Origin: Aricia agestis
Lineage: Eukaryota; Arthropoda; Insecta; Lepidoptera; Lycaenidae
DNA: 64,000 nucleotides
Reading direction: 5' to 3'
Assembly (NCBI RefSeq): GCF_905147365.1
Contig: NC_056412.1
Span: forward strand, 7,742,001-7,806,000
Positions 1 to 11,581 of this stretch are shown one piece after another; within the stretch, counting starts at the first letter, position 1, and each line of letters starts with the position of its first letter. The notes under the pieces were generated by a model that searched no databases, was not told where the DNA came from, and saw only the letters and a list, made by a program, of their open reading frames with translations. A program made the translations under genes and the position numbers.

Positions 1-29
1 TGTCGACAATATACTACTAGCAGACCCGA

Positions 30-330
30 CCCGTTGTTTTACTACATAAATTATTTCTAGTATCAATATAAAAATTAGATAAAAACCTATTCCCAGGCCT
101 GACGAATGTTATAGTTAAATGAATGGTTAAGCCGTTTTGGAGGAGTTCGCGCACAAACACTGTGACACGAGAATTTTATATATTAGAAATATAAATTTTA
201 ATTACAAACAGTCTCGCTAAAACACGAAAGCGGCTGAAATGACTTGGCTAATTTTATTTTTAAAATATTCATAGCTAAGTCCAGGGAAGGAAGTGATGCG
301 AAATTCACCGGATCATCTGGTAATGTGAAC
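30..330 (+). mobile_element. Helitron-like fragments
   Basis: Two stretches match other repeats in the window. Positions 95-175, with the GCCTGACGAATGTTA and CACAAAC...GTGACACGAGAATTT blocks, resemble 59280-59410. Positions 195-330, with 'GTCTCGCTAAAACACGA' and the CACCGGATCATCT end, resemble 6244-6690. Both have the style of short lepidopteran Helitrons. Neither end is intact, and no ORF is present. Confidence 0.4.
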
Positions 331-734
331 AAAATATGACGTCCGTAACTCGATAATTGCACTGAAATTTGTTTTTAGCGCACGACCGCAAACTTTTCCG
401 CAATGGTTACGATTCCATATCCTTTCCTATTTCTCAAAGTATCTCCAATCTCCATACCAAGAAATAACATACACAATTTCGCATTTACACCAGTGAGGAT
501 GCAGTAGTACCTACGACGTCTTGTAAGCAAACTCGTTCAATAAAACCATGTTTGGGACGTCTATTATTGTATTGTAGAAAAAAAAAACGTTTTGGATTAT
601 TCAGTTATTTGCAATATCAAGTCTAAGATTAGGATTGTCTACTGCATAGATTTATATTGTGGTTCAATGATGAAGTTTACTCTTGACCATAAGTATTATC
701 GTTGAGTGTTTCTGACGAATGATTTTTCCATGAT
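331..734. other. no recognisable feature
   Basis: AT-rich sequence with no long ORF, tRNA, or repeat that I can match elsewhere in the window. Confidence 0.5.
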
Positions 735-882
735 TGACATTTTCTAAAAATGATTCCTAGCTAGATCGATTTATCGCCCCCGAAACCTCCTATATACTAA
801 ATTTCATGCAAATCGTTGGAGCCGATTCCAAGATTCCAATTATATATATATATACAAGAATTGCTCGTTTAAAGATATAAGA
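735..882 (-). mobile_element. non-autonomous Helitron, 3'-truncated
   Basis: On the minus strand this begins TCTTATATCTTTAAACGAGC after an A. It continues with the (TA)n stretch, 'CGGGGGCGATAAATCGATC' and 'TAGCTAGGAATCATT'. It matches the complete copies at 46722-46906 and 49818-49997. The 3' hairpin and CTAG end are missing here. Confidence 0.65.
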
Positions 883-1354
883 TAATATAATAAATACCAG
901 TCTTTTGGAGTAACAAAAAATATATAATATTTTTTCAAAAAAATCAAAATAAGTATCTAACAAAAAATGTACGCAGAATACTAACAGATGCATCAACAAT
1001 CAACATTATTTACCTCTCACAAATCACCAAAACACTATCTCGTTGTAAATTAATTTAAATCCATGCTTTCACTTTCCCAAAAAACGATTCCCATGGGTTT
1101 TTTAACTTCCGATGAAAAAAATCCTTTCGATTTCCGCCCAGGAGGCGCCATCTGCTTTTATTCTAGTCATGTGTACGTTTTTTGCTTGCACGGATTTGAA
1201 GGGACGCTTACCTCAATAATGGTCAATAGAAAATTTACTCGTACGACGTATTATAAGTTTTTTTAATAACTGGAAGTCCTTTTTAATAGTGCCTCACTAT
1301 AATATAAAATTACAATTAATATTTTGTGGATAAAATAACGTTCCAATTAATTTA
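883..1354. other. no gene seen
   Basis: AT-rich, with short ORFs only. A GGCGCCATCTGCT motif at 1144-1156 resembles the CTCF-type core discussed for 47.2-47.5 kb. Nothing else is recognisable. Confidence 0.4.
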
Positions 1355-1694
1355 TACGTGGGAGAGCCATGCTTCGGCACGAATGGGCCGGCTCGACCGG
1401 ATAAATACCACGTTCTCACAGAAAACCGGCGTGAAACAGCGCTTGCGCTGTGTTTCGCCGAGTGAGTGAGTTTACCGGAGGCCCAATCCCCTAACCCCTA
1501 CCCTATTCCCTTCCCTACCCTCAACTATTCCCTTCCCTTCCCTACCCTCCCCTATTACCCTATTCCCTCTTAAAAGGTCGGCAACGCACTTGCAGCTCTT
1601 CTGATGCTGCGAGTGTCCATGGGCGATGGAAGTTGCTTTCCATCAGGTGACCCGTTTGCTCCTTTGCCCTCTTATTTCATAAAAAAAAAAAAAA
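1355..1694 (+). mobile_element. SINE-like retroposon, copy 1
   Basis: The copy starts ACGTGGGAGAGCCATGCTTC. A GTGAAACAGCGCTTGCGCTG hairpin and a pyrimidine-rich (CCCTTCCCTA)n tract follow, then the 'AAAGGTCGGCAACGCACTTG' and 'ATCAGGTGACCCGTTTGCTC' tail block and a 14-A run ending at 1694. Four more full copies lie in the window at 11582-11939, 37982-38320, 43457-43785 and 58685-59017. The shared ends, poly-A and lack of coding capacity fit a SINE. The GGCTCGACCGG near the head resembles a pol III B box weakly. From memory it is close to SINE families described in noctuid moths. Confidence 0.75.
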
Positions 1695-3580
1695 GTTTCT
1701 CTTTGGTTTAGATGAGAAACGGCCTCACTCCTTAGTAATTCAACTCGAAAGAATCATTATGGCTGCTCAAATTTTATTGTGAATTGTAAAATGGAATAGT
1801 GTTAATAACAACATTCGTATTTGGGTATCGGAAAATTCCGTAGCTGCTATTTATGGGCGTTTTTTTAATATTTTGCACAACAGTTTCTATCTATTTTAGA
1901 TTCACCTAATATTGTATACATATAAGACGAATAGATCTTAGAATAGTTTACCATACGGACTGTAAACATACGCGTGCTGTAAGATTGCATACCTAATACT
2001 AGAGTTTACGTAATCTCCTTTGTATGTGCATTTTGAGATTTTCCGTGTAAAAATATATGAAATGTGTAACTATGTTGTGTATTCTGTAAACATATTTATG
2101 TTGTGTATTCTTCTGGTCTGAACGACCATATCTAATGGTGTAAGACAAGTAGTTCGAGGCAGAATTATATGAATGGTAATATGTCATCTAAACATTTTTT
2201 TACTTTGCTGTTTTTAAATTACTAAAAGCTTATGACAAGCCTTTGACTACGTAAACGGCAAAAATATACAAGGTGTTTTTCTTTTTTTTACTCACGTAGA
2301 CGGTTAGATAAATCGTTTTATAAAATAAGTACATATAATATAAAATGTAAGTACCTAACAGTAAAATCAACAGAATCAGAATAATATGTTGGTACGTATT
2401 GGTATCTATTGTATAACAGTAGGACGGGGTTAAAATTGAATAATTTAAAATATTTTAAATCTTAATTGTAACAATGGTGGTTCAAAAAGGCGCCGCGCGA
2501 CAGAAATTTCTCTTAATTTTTTCTACATCGGAGTCGGTGCGTTTGTTATTGATATTTCCTTTCAACGGTTATTATTGCACCCAAATTGAGGAACTATTTA
2601 TGACGAATTGTCTGAGACAATGCTTAACGCCATTATCAATGAACCAAAACTTTCTATTGGCATTTCTTTTAACGCAATTGTGTAATATTGTGTTTACGAC
2701 CATATTGTTGTTTCGGTCACCTTTGTTACTTTCCGTCTAAAATGTGTAGTGAACGACGGTTTTGTGCTCGAATGACGTTTTGCTACTAAAAATGTACATC
2801 ATCGTAAAAATCTGTAGGAATACGAAAATAAGTAATTACATTGACGTAACTTCTTTCGTATGTATATACGATGATATTTTTGGAATACGATATGCTGAAA
2901 CTATAAAGGAAAAACATATCAGTTTTTTTGTTCTTCAGCATAATAAATCGTGAATGGATTAAATTATATTTAAAGATCCGCTCTCTATATCGAGCTACAA
3001 GTTTTTCGCAACTTTGTTTCAGAGATGGTCAAATTTGAATCTTTATCTGCTTGCTTTATTCTTTTATTTTAAAAATCGGCCAATTGCTAACCACACTTTC
3101 CCACCACTGCAACTCCTGTGTCGCCAGGATCAACAGTGGTAAGTGGTAACCAACCACGATAACCCTTTGATAATAATATGATCTCAGGGGTGCCCGATAT
3201 ACAAACTAAATCTGTCTTCGACTCGCAACGAAATTGCTAGTCTATGTACTTGCTTTATCGGGATTCATAATAATACATATTATATTTTTTAAATTAAATT
3301 GGCGGTTTAGGCGTGAAGGGAAAATAGATATAGTCAAAGACAAACTTCCGAGATATTTTCATCTCAATTATATTAGAATGAATTCACGTCGACGAAATAG
3401 AGTTATATAAAATAATAAAAACATAAAATAAATGTTAAGAAGATCAAGTGTTGATAACATTTTTATGTAATTGCTATCTTTATATGCAATAAAAGAAAAA
3501 CTTATTATCAATCTTGAGTTTATTATGTTGTTTTTTTAAACATCAAACTTATAACGTTAAAACTTTATGAGAAGCCGAGC
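1695..3580. other. no gene or clear repeat seen
   Basis: AT-rich DNA with several ORFs below 90 codons and no recognisable protein signature. The 88-codon frame at 2474-2740 has no domain I know. A short local duplication of 'TATGTTGTGTATTCT' occurs at 2070-2114. Confidence 0.45.
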
Positions 3581-3588
3581 GCACATCA

Positions 3589-3640
3589 GCGTCATCTAGC
3601 GGTGTAATGACGCATTGTGATCGACGTAACTGCTATATAA
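3589..3640 (+). promoter_or_regulatory. weak promoter-like patch
   Basis: A GCGTCATCTAGCGG motif (3589-3602) resembles a CTCF-like core. It is followed by a TATA-like CTATATAA at 3633-3640. No ORF or exon follows convincingly, so this is a low-confidence note only. Confidence 0.15.
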
Positions 3641-3717
3641 GAACAACATAACAACTTAATACAAATTATACTGTTATAGTCTAAGAGCGAGTGTTCCGCA
3701 GACTTACGTTAAAGTAG

Positions 3718-3760
3718 CAAGATTGCCAAATGTATAATACATATACATTTGGCAATCTTG
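3718..3760. repeat. perfect hairpin, 19-bp arms
   Basis: Arms 3718-3736 (CAAGATTGCCAAATGTATA) and 3742-3760 are exact reverse complements around a 5-nt loop. A third partial copy, ATACATTTGGCAA, follows at 3773-3785. It does not coincide with a recognised transposon end. Confidence 0.85.
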
Positions 3761-3834
3761 TCAATGTATTGTAATACATTTGGCAACTCTTATTTTGTTT
3801 ATTCAGCAATTTATTTAATTTTCTTGGCTACCTA

Positions 3835-4066
3835 CTCAGAATACAGCAGGGCTAAAATGGTCGCTTTGGAGAATCATAATATGATTAATTAAAAAAAAAA
3901 AACGCAAAATGCAAATCTACTTGCAATTCATGTCTAGTAATTCGTATTAATTTGACATTTGTCAGTTTGACAGTTTTGAAAATTCATTTGCTGAATTAAT
4001 TGAGAGGAACTGCTAAATGTTACCATTTTAGCCCCGCAGAACAAACTTTCTGTTCTGTATTCTGAG
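3835..4066. mobile_element. MITE with imperfect TIRs
   Basis: CTCAGAATACAG...GGGCTAAAATGGT at the left and ACCATTTTAGCCCC...CTGTATTCTGAG at the right are inverted copies around about 160 bp of non-coding AT-rich sequence. No transposase ORF is present. Superfamily not assigned. Confidence 0.6.
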
Positions 4067-4832
4067 GTTACCTATAATATCAATCGTTAGGTTTTTTTAA
4101 ATAATTTTTCTACCTAAAGACAGATAAACGGACACGTTCGCACTTACACTAGTATCGATGAATAATGTGGATGTATAAACGAGTATTCATAATACTTATA
4201 AAAAAATAAATTTCTGATATGGAGTTCACACACATCTCATTTTACCGGTTCTACCAACTTCCGAATAAATTCAGGATTTTTATATTTTATTGACTCTAAG
4301 TTCTAACTGAATCGATGATATGAGTTTCCGCTGTGTATCGATTCGAGTAGAGTCCCCATGACTTAGGTTTAATATAAAACTATGTCCGGAAGAAATATGT
4401 GAATCTTATTATATTTCATACGGATTTTATACTTAGATATCTTATATTTCAAACGTTTATTTACAAGAATTATCATTTAGTTTATAGTTGTACAACATTT
4501 ATTTTGATAATCGCTATATTTTAATAATGAGTATTACTTTATACTGATAATATCTTAACGAAAGAAGACCCTAGTATGGAGAACGGAGTTTAATTAAAAA
4601 TGGTTACTTACCTATAACAGGCTACATGTAATATTTTTTTGGTAAATCAAACTATAAGTTTACTTATTAATATAAACTTAATGACTTCAAAAGTATTGAA
4701 ATCATTTTCATATTGATAATTCGAGTTACGAAAACAATTACATGCGCATTTTTTATGCAGTCGAGTTGTCAGTAGTATAAAAAAATGAAATGTACCTAGT
4801 ATAAAAAATATAGTCTAGTCTTTGATTTTCAG
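4067..4832. other. no feature seen
   Basis: AT-rich sequence. If the exon candidate that follows is real, this would be intron, ending in the pyrimidine-rich acceptor TTTGATTTTCAG. Confidence 0.3.
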
Positions 4833-4935
4833 GCAGTGTGTGCACCATAGTGAAGGCATTAGAAAAAACGCATCTCAGCTAGAAGCACATCTGCCGGGGT
4901 TCCCACGCACAGAAAAGGATTGCGCCCAGGCGCAG
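4833..4935 (+). CDS. candidate internal exon of an unidentified host gene
   Basis: This 103-bp segment is clearly richer in G and C than its surroundings. It is preceded by a good acceptor (TTTGATTTTCAG, ending 4832) and followed by a GT donor after CGCAG at 4936-4937. One frame is fully open across it, giving about 34 residues that begin QCVHHSEGIRKN and end CAQAQ. In that frame it would use a phase-1 entry and end on a codon boundary. I do not recognise the protein. The donor context is weak, and a chance open frame of this length is quite possible. No neighbouring exon was found. Confidence 0.3.
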
Positions 4936-6239
4936 GTTGCACTATTAAAGCTTTTTCTTACATCAATTTTGTAATTATTTACCATCATGCACGACATATT
5001 TAATGCAATGCAATTAATCAAATAATTTTACGGACTGGTTCAGAATAACCGACAGATATTGTTTTGTTTTAGCTATGAAGTGGATAAAATAAAAATAAAA
5101 TGTGATCAACACAAGCAAATTTTTATATTAAGCTATTTTAGTCAGTAGACGTTTGGTCAAAATTAATCCGGTTCCGTTATAATAGTCTGAACTCTGATGA
5201 TGACGAATACGCTAAGTTAATTCCTATAAAAATAGGTATATGCCAGTCGAAGTCCCATCAAAATAGATCGTCGTTCCAGATTTTTTATGATTATCATAAT
5301 ACGCCACTACGTAGCAAATGTTTATAAAACTTTGCTTTGAATTTTAATAGTTTCGTTCAAAGCGGGTACCCCTTAATAAGACTTCAACGAGTGTAAAGCC
5401 CGTGGGTCAAAACTTGTTCTTAAATAATTATGTAGTTTGGTAAAAACATATTTTGTCATAATCGTTCTTATAACATTTAAAGCCATTGGTAAAATTTTGT
5501 GTTCTGTAATAGAATAAATTTTTTTTTTATTTTCGAGTGATGCGTGTTCCTTTACCGGCTGTTTTAGGATAATTTGTATAAAGTCGACCACTAAGTGCAG
5601 TTTCCAACCATTACCTGTGTAAACCCTTTGTATAATACACAAAGAAAACAAGATGTAGGTGATTTTGCACCCAACGATTAGTTATTATTTCGTCCATATG
5701 GCAGGCGACTGCCAAATATTTCATATTTTGTCAGGACGTAGGTATTCAGAACAATTATTTTAAAATGAGTTAAAATTCTTCTACGTGTGTTATGCTCGTA
5801 TTTTAGGGTTGACTTTTAAATCTAAGTCAAGAATTTTATACATTACATAGGTAATTGTGCTTCGTTAACCGTAAAATTATAATTATATATTATATACGTA
5901 GCTATTTATAACAGCAAACGTACTCGTACTGCTATATTAAACGAGGCTTTAATTTAATAAATATCCAATAATTGTATTTTGGATCACAGCCTAAGAATAC
6001 TAGAAGTTTTAAGAAAATGAGGATTTTTCGGTTTATTTCCTCGATACTGGGCAATTTCTCTTACATTTTCAACAAATAATTTTCACCCTTTCGCCGGATG
6101 AACAAAAGTCTGCGATTAGGGTAGACATAATATTATGTTTGTAACCGACATACACATTATTATTGTACAAAAGCCACATGACTCGCCGGATTTGTATTAT
6201 ATCCTGACCGCATGATTGCACTTACATATGCTATATTTT
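4936..6239. other. no gene seen
   Basis: AT-rich DNA. A 92-codon minus-strand frame at 5373-5651 has no domain signature I can name and ordinary AT-rich composition, so it is not called. No repeat match elsewhere in the window was noticed. Confidence 0.4.
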
Positions 6240-6690
6240 ATATAAATAAAAAAGAATTATAAATTTTGTTAGTCTCGCTAAAACTCGAGATCGGCTGAAC
6301 CGATTTTGCTAATTGTAATAATATAATAATAATAATAATAATATCTATGGACGCTTCACACCACGTCAGTCTGGCCCCGTGCTAAGTACCCAAAAGGACT
6401 TGTGTTACAGGTACCAGACAACGGAAATATATTTAATACTTTTATACTATACATATATTTAAGATTTTTATTATATCATACACATATTTAATACACATCC
6501 AGACCCGGGAACTTTGAAAACTCTTTGTTCCGTCGGCGGGATTCGAACCCGCGACCTCCGGCTTGAGCTACCGACGCGCTCACCACTGAGCCACAGAGGT
6601 TGTCGAATTGTAGTCTTGAAATATTCGTGGAGCGGAAAGTTTATACGGTACAAAAATGAGCTAAGTGATACGAAGTTCACGGGTCATCTA
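6240..6690 (+). mobile_element. Helitron-like element split by a SINE
   Basis: The left part (6240-6317), with 'AGTCTCGCTAAAACTCGAGA' and CGGCTGAACCGATTTTGCTAA, and the right part (6606-6690), with AGTCTTGAAATATTCGTGGAG and CACGGGTCATCT, read as one element once 6318-6605 is removed. A partner lies at 176-330. The exact 3' end is uncertain: a CTAA follows the CATCT where CTAG is expected. Confidence 0.55.
6318..6605 (-). mobile_element. tRNA-derived SINE, copy 1
   Basis: On the minus strand the head reads like a tRNA. It has a canonical A box TGGCTCAGTGG and B box GGTTCGAATCC, followed by a unique body and an (ATT)n tail at 6318-6352. Exact 7-bp target duplications AATTGTA flank it (6311-6317 and 6606-6612). 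A second copy is at 49487-49805. Only the SINE head is tRNA-like; acceptor pairing and anticodon geometry are poor, so it is not a functional tRNA gene. Confidence 0.85.
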
Positions 6691-6716
6691 ACTTATACAA
6701 TATACATATTATAAAC

Positions 6717-6742
6717 AGACAGAGAGACAGACAGACAGACAC
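6717..6742. repeat. (GACA)n microsatellite
   Basis: Short run of ACAG/GACA units next to the Helitron-like 3' region. Such runs recur in the TCTGTCTG segments of the Helitrons in this window. Confidence 0.7.
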
Positions 6743-6764
6743 GTCAAACTTATAACACTTACAA

Positions 6765-6830
6765 CACATAATATCTATGGGCGCTTACACCAGTGCCTGT
6801 TAAGTTTGTGTTACGGCGGTGTTAATTTTT
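6765..6830 (-). mobile_element. fragment of the tRNA-derived SINE body
   Basis: 'AATATCTATGGGCGCTTACA' and GTGTTACGGC correspond to the 3' body next to the tail of the SINE at 6318-6605. The tRNA head is missing. Confidence 0.4.
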
Positions 6831-6893
6831 TTTTGTTTTTTACATAATTAGAATATTGAAGAAAGGAAGAAAGGAATTTGGAATGTACATATT

Positions 6894-7270
6894 TTAGGGT
6901 TCCGTACCCAAAGGGTAAAAACGGGACCCTCTTACTAAGACTTCGATGTCTGTCCGTCTGTCTGTCTGTCTCCAGACTGTATCTTAAGAAACGCTATAGC
7001 TTAGCTTCTGAAATATTTACAGATTGTGTATATCTGTTGCCGCTGTAACAACAAATAGTAAAAATAAAATAAATATTTAAGGGGGGCTCCCGTACAACAA
7101 ACGTGATTTTTTGGCTTTTTTTGCTCGTAATCCATAATGGCAAGGTAGGCACTTGAGATATTCTCAAAATCTTTAATTATATTCGTTATTTAATATTTAA
7201 TAATAAAATTAAAATAAAATAAATAATTCAGGGGGTCTATTTTTTCGTGCGCGAGTCCGAGTCGCACTTG
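6894..7270 (+). repeat. GTTCCGTACCC repeat family, copy 1
   Basis: Starts AGGGTTCCGTACCCAAAGGG and contains TCTGTCCGTCTGTCTG. A conserved TGTTGCCGCTGTAACAACAAA block and GGGGGCTCCC follow, and it ends near TTCGTGCGCGAGTCCGAGTCG. It is non-coding and dispersed. Further copies lie at 7895-8330 and 22046-22514, with a rearranged minus copy at 40424-40800. I know it as a common lepidopteran repeat but cannot assign its class. Confidence 0.7.
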
Positions 7271-7894
7271 ATTACACATTATTTTCATTGTGGACTGATT
7301 TGGATGTCTAGATATCGTGGTATTATCCAAGCAATTTTTTTTAAAGAACCAAATCGTCGGATGCTTATTCTGGCAGGTTAAGCGACAATTCTGTCGATAG
7401 TACCTTTGAAAACGTTACGTCACTGCCCGCAACAAATGCTAAATAGAAAGTGCAAACGCAGATGCAACTGACTCACAGATGGAACTCGTCCACAGTCCTA
7501 TTATGAAAGGGATTCCGCAATTGATGAAAACACATTGCATCGCATATTTTGCATGCAGTTGCATACCACACAAGGTGTTTGATTTTCAATTGAATATTGA
7601 AATCAATCATTGGGACATGTGCTTAAAACATCTTGATTAAGATAGATATTCTATTGTAGAGGTAGCAATTCTGAGCAGTATGCAATAGATGCGCACTTAA
7701 TGTATAGCGAATAAATGATAGAAACAGAACACCATATTGCAATAAAAAGTTGTTTTAATTAGCTTCAGACTCTGGACTTTAGTTCTAATATGCTCTACCC
7801 GGTCAGTATTTCATCAAACTAAAAAAAAAGGTATTTTACGTTTTCGATTCAACTTCATTGATTCATAATAAATAACAATTCGAAAATTGTCGTT
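7271..7894. other. no feature seen
   Basis: AT-rich spacer between two copies of the GTTCCGTACCC repeat. No ORF or repeat recognised. Confidence 0.4.
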
Positions 7895-8330
7895 TTTAGG
7901 GTTCCGTACCCAAAGGGTAAAAACGGGACCCTATTACTGAAACTTCGATGTCTATCCGTCTGTGTGTCACCAAGCTGTATCTCAAAAATCACTATAGCTA
8001 GACTTCTGAAATTTTCACAGATTATATATTTCTGTTGCCGCTATAACAACCAATACTAAAAATAAAACAAAATTAATATTTAAGTGGGGCTCCCATACAA
8101 CAAACGTGATTTTCTTGGCCTTTTTTGCTCGTAATCAATAATGGCAACAGTTAGGCACTTGAAATTTTCACAAAGTTATATGTGTACTTTAATAATTTAT
8201 AATAATATTAAAATAAAATAAAAATCAAAGGGGGGCTCCATACAAAAAACACAATTTTTGGCCTATTTTTGCTCTATAACAGTACGGGACCCTTCGTGCG
8301 CGAGTACTCGTACGACTCGCATTTGGCCGA
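7895..8330 (+). repeat. GTTCCGTACCC repeat family, copy 2
   Basis: Same start and same internal blocks as copy 1, ending ACTCGCATTTGGCCGATTA. It lies 0.6 kb downstream in the same orientation. Confidence 0.7.
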
Positions 8331-8417
8331 TTATTTGCATACATGGAGCCTCCAGTCTTATGGCCAGGACTGAGGAGAATGATTTGAAATAAAAAAAATA
8401 GATTTTATGTGCAGCCA

Positions 8418-8518
8418 GATATATTAACTAGATGTTGAAATAGGTAAGTCACAAGGGTTGTTTAAATTATATATAAGGGAAAAATGAGTAATTGTCCTTA
8501 CTCCTTATGTTATAAAAT
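8418..8518 (+). repeat. older dispersed repeat interrupted by the LINE
   Basis: This segment (GATGTTGAAATAGGTAAGT ... GTTATAAAAT) matches 32118-32250. In the 32-kb copy the sequence runs GTTATAAAATATTAGT. Here that junction is split, and AAAATATTAGTTATC resumes only at 11081. The LINE therefore landed inside this repeat. Confidence 0.6.
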
Positions 8519-10128
8519 TTTCTGTAAAAGAACCTACTCGTCCAGTTAGCGGGAAATGTATAGATATTATAATTCACAATATAAAAGACAATGAAGCTTC
8601 AAGCGTTATAGACTTAGGACTTTCTGATCATACAGCTCAACTATTGAAATATAAAATTAATAAGCCAGGTAAAACAGATAAATACTACTTCATAAATAAA
8701 AGAGATTATAGCAATGATAACATAAGTAAATTTAAAAATTATGTATCGAGTATTTCTTTTGATGAAGTTTACAAACAAAATTGCCCAAACAAGGCATATG
8801 ATTCATTTATTGACATATTTCTTTTGCTATATAACCTGTGTTTTCCGATTCACAAAATAAGAAAAAAGTCAAATAATAAAATATGTAAGTGGCTTACAAA
8901 AGGAATTAGGCAGTGTTGTAGAAAGAAAAGGTTATTATTATGGAATTACAGACATACAAAAGATCAAAAAATTAAAATATATCTAAAGGAATACTCAAAA
9001 AGGCTAAAAAAAATAATACAACTAACACAAAAATCACAAAACAGTTATTTAATTAATAATTCAAAAAATAAAACCAAAACAACATGGAACATTATTAATA
9101 AAGTAAAAAACAATAAAAAAAATAATAAAAAAACAATAACTAAAATAAAATATGGTGACAAATTAGTAGAAAATCCGTGTGAAATTGCAGAACACTTTAA
9201 TAACTATTTTATTGAATTATCGGAAAATAATAATACTAAATGTAACTCTAATGAAAATAATAATTTAAATGATAATAACACAAGCACTACATGTTCGAAT
9301 TCAATCTTTTTGAATCCTACTGACCCGAGTGAAATACTTACAATAATAAAATCAATTAATAACACACATAGCACAGGATACGATGGAATATCAACGAGCA
9401 TCATTAAAGAAGTTGCAGGTAATATAAGCCCGGTCTTAAGTCACATTGTAAATCAGTGCCTTATAACAGGGGTGTATCCTAACCATTTAAAATCTATAGT
9501 AAAGCCACTTTTTAAAAAGGGAAACCAAGAAAGTATGAACTCGTACAGACCTATCACTTTAAATCCTGTTTTATCAAAAGTTTTTGAAAAGACAATTTAC
9601 AACAGATTGAATGCATTTTTTGAGAAAAATGATATTCTATGCAAGGAGCAAATGGGATTCAGAAAGAATAAATCTACAAATTTAGCCATTTTCAATTTTC
9701 TTCAACACGTAATACCTAACATTGACAAAAAAAAATCAGTTGTGGCTATATTCATGGACATGTCAAAGGCCTTTGATCGTGTGAATTACAAAATATTGTT
9801 AAATAAATTAGAACGTAGTGGTATCCGAGGTGTAGCCTTAAAACTTATAAAATCTTATCTAACGGGTCGAAAACAACAGACAGAAATAGTAAATATCTGT
9901 CCAAAAACACATACAGAGACCAATTTTAAGTCTAAATACAGAACTGTTACATGCGGAGTCCCGCAGGGCAGTGTGTTAGGACCACTTTTGTTCTTAATAT
10001 ATATTAATGACCTACCTAGAGCTATAAGGGATCCTATGATTTTATTTGCCGATGACAGTACAGCTATTTTTGAACAAATCAATAAAAATTTTGAAGAACA
10101 AATAAATGAAAGCATAAAAAAATTATAA
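8488..10128 (+). pseudogene. LINE ORF2: endonuclease tail plus reverse transcriptase
   Basis: The frame is open from 8488 to the stop at 10128; LINE sequence starts at 8519. The first 40 or so codons are the end of an AP-type endonuclease, with a CIDIII strand and the GLSDHTAQ motif that contains the catalytic Asp-His. The RT domain follows at roughly residues 220-490: NSYRPITLNPVLSKVFEK, MGFRKNKSTN, the FMDMSKAFD motif A, 'CGVPQGSVLGPLLF', and the YVDD-equivalent FADD in ILFADDSTAIF. The protein would nick DNA and copy the element RNA. The ORF has no 5' end, and the RT palm is complete up to FADD. The frame is lost at 10128. Clade is uncertain, jockey/CR1 group. Confidence 0.85.
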
Positions 10129-11079
10129 AATGGATTCAAAGGAACGATCTAATAATAAATTTGGAAAAAACTAAAATGATTCAATTTCATCAACGTACAA
10201 ATAAAATCAAATTAAATATAGAATTTCAAGGCACAAAAAAGATGTCTCAGGGCCGTTTTTCGTTTAAAACAGAATGAAAGTTGTGTACCATACTTTAAAA
10301 AATATAATATACTCCCTCTTACAAGCATGTATATACTTGAATGCGCCTTATTAGTTAAAACCAATATAAATATATTTCCAAAACTTAAAAGCAACAGACT
10401 TAAATTAAGAGTTGGGACTATAACCCGTAATACAACATTTATGCAAAAGGGAGTAATAGGCATGGTAACATTAATTTATAATAGATTGCCTACGGACATA
10501 AAAAAAATTGAAAACTTAAATATGTTTAAAAGAAATCTAAAAAAATTCTTAATTGACAAATGCTATTATACTGTAAATGACTTTTTAAATGAAAATATTT
10601 TTTAATGAATGACATACTATTATTCTTATATTTTGATAATTAATAATTATTGTAATTGTAAATTGACTATAATTGACATAATAAAATCCATACTTACCTA
10701 TAAATTGACTTTTAAAATATAATAATTCTCCATAAAATACAATTAAGTAAATAATGAATTATAACATGATTAATAATAATAGATTTTGTTATGTCTAATT
10801 ATTTATTATTATTGACAATTGGTAATATTTAAATAAGATATCCATACAGCACAAATTAGCTTCTTTTAAGTAACACATTTGGAATATATAATATTTTATA
10901 CTTTGTTAATTTGTAAGAATAGTGTTGTAATATTTCATATTATTATATTGTAGTTTATAAGCTAAACATTTGCATGCCCAGTTGGGCAAATGTGATGATA
11001 CCATTGTGAAATCTACTAACATCTTTAAGTACTAACTCACATTTTGCAAATAAAGAAATTGAATTGAATTGAATTGAAT
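8519..11079 (+). mobile_element. LINE (jockey/CR1 group), 5'-truncated
   Basis: The element begins inside the endonuclease C-terminus, carries an RT ORF and ends in a (GAATT)n tail at 11059-11079 after an AATAAAG signal. A 6-bp target duplication TAAAAT is visible at 8513-8518 and 11080-11085. Truncation at the 5' side and a simple-repeat tail are the usual result of target-primed reverse transcription. A second LINE lineage lies at 61642-64000. Confidence 0.85.
10129..10605 (+). pseudogene. LINE ORF2 C-terminal remnant
   Basis: After the stop at 10128 the homologous protein resumes in other frames. 'NLEKTKMIQFHQRTNK' appears first. Then 10327-10605 encodes about 92 residues with the typical LINE C-terminus: YILECALLVKTN, IYNRLPTDIKKIENL and FKRNLKKFL. 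The stretch expected between them (the RT thumb region) is largely missing, so an internal deletion and frameshifts have occurred. Confidence 0.75.
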
Positions 11080-11095
11080 TAAAATATTAGTTATC

Positions 11096-11581
11096 TAGTT
11101 TGTCCACTTACGTCTACAAGTTGATCCCCAGCACGGAGTTCTTGTTGAGTTGAAAGACCGATCGAATATTTGGTTAGCCTTAATTACCGAGCAAACACTG
11201 GACACAGATGGATTGCGAAATGTTTGTTATACCTCTCGTTCTTGGCACAACTTAAATACTCGGTCCTTGGTCGTATTGAGAGTGTAGTTCATATTATAGT
11301 TAATATTTATCGACCAATAGAGTCGTTATGAATGTGAATATGAAATTTTTGATAATTTGAAAAACTGAAGTGTTGTTATAAATTAAAGTTGTAGACTATG
11401 CAAGCAATTATGTCACAAGTCACGCGATTTGCTATTTAATGTGACAAAAGTTCACATTGAATAGCATAAAATTTTTTTATACTTGTCATAATATTATGGC
11501 TGGGATTAGTTACTCATCTCTTTTATTCTTTTATCATGCGTCCAGGCGAACCAGCGGTATGGCCGCTACTCAAGCAATTTA
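11096..11581. other. no feature seen
   Basis: AT-rich DNA without a recognisable gene or repeat. Confidence 0.4.

Noticed and set aside
1063..1266. 67-codon ORF
   Set aside because: No domain, no splice support, ordinary AT-rich composition.
5373..5651. 92-codon minus ORF with some resemblance to transposase-like wording (VYTGN)
   Set aside because: The resemblance is too short, and no neighbouring frame continues it.
6530..6605. Possible functional tRNA gene on the minus strand
   Set aside because: It is the head of a SINE with a 7-bp target duplication; the anticodon arm is poor and a second copy exists.
9855..10463. Minus-strand ORFs over the LINE
   Set aside because: Antisense shadows of the reverse transcriptase frame and its remnant.
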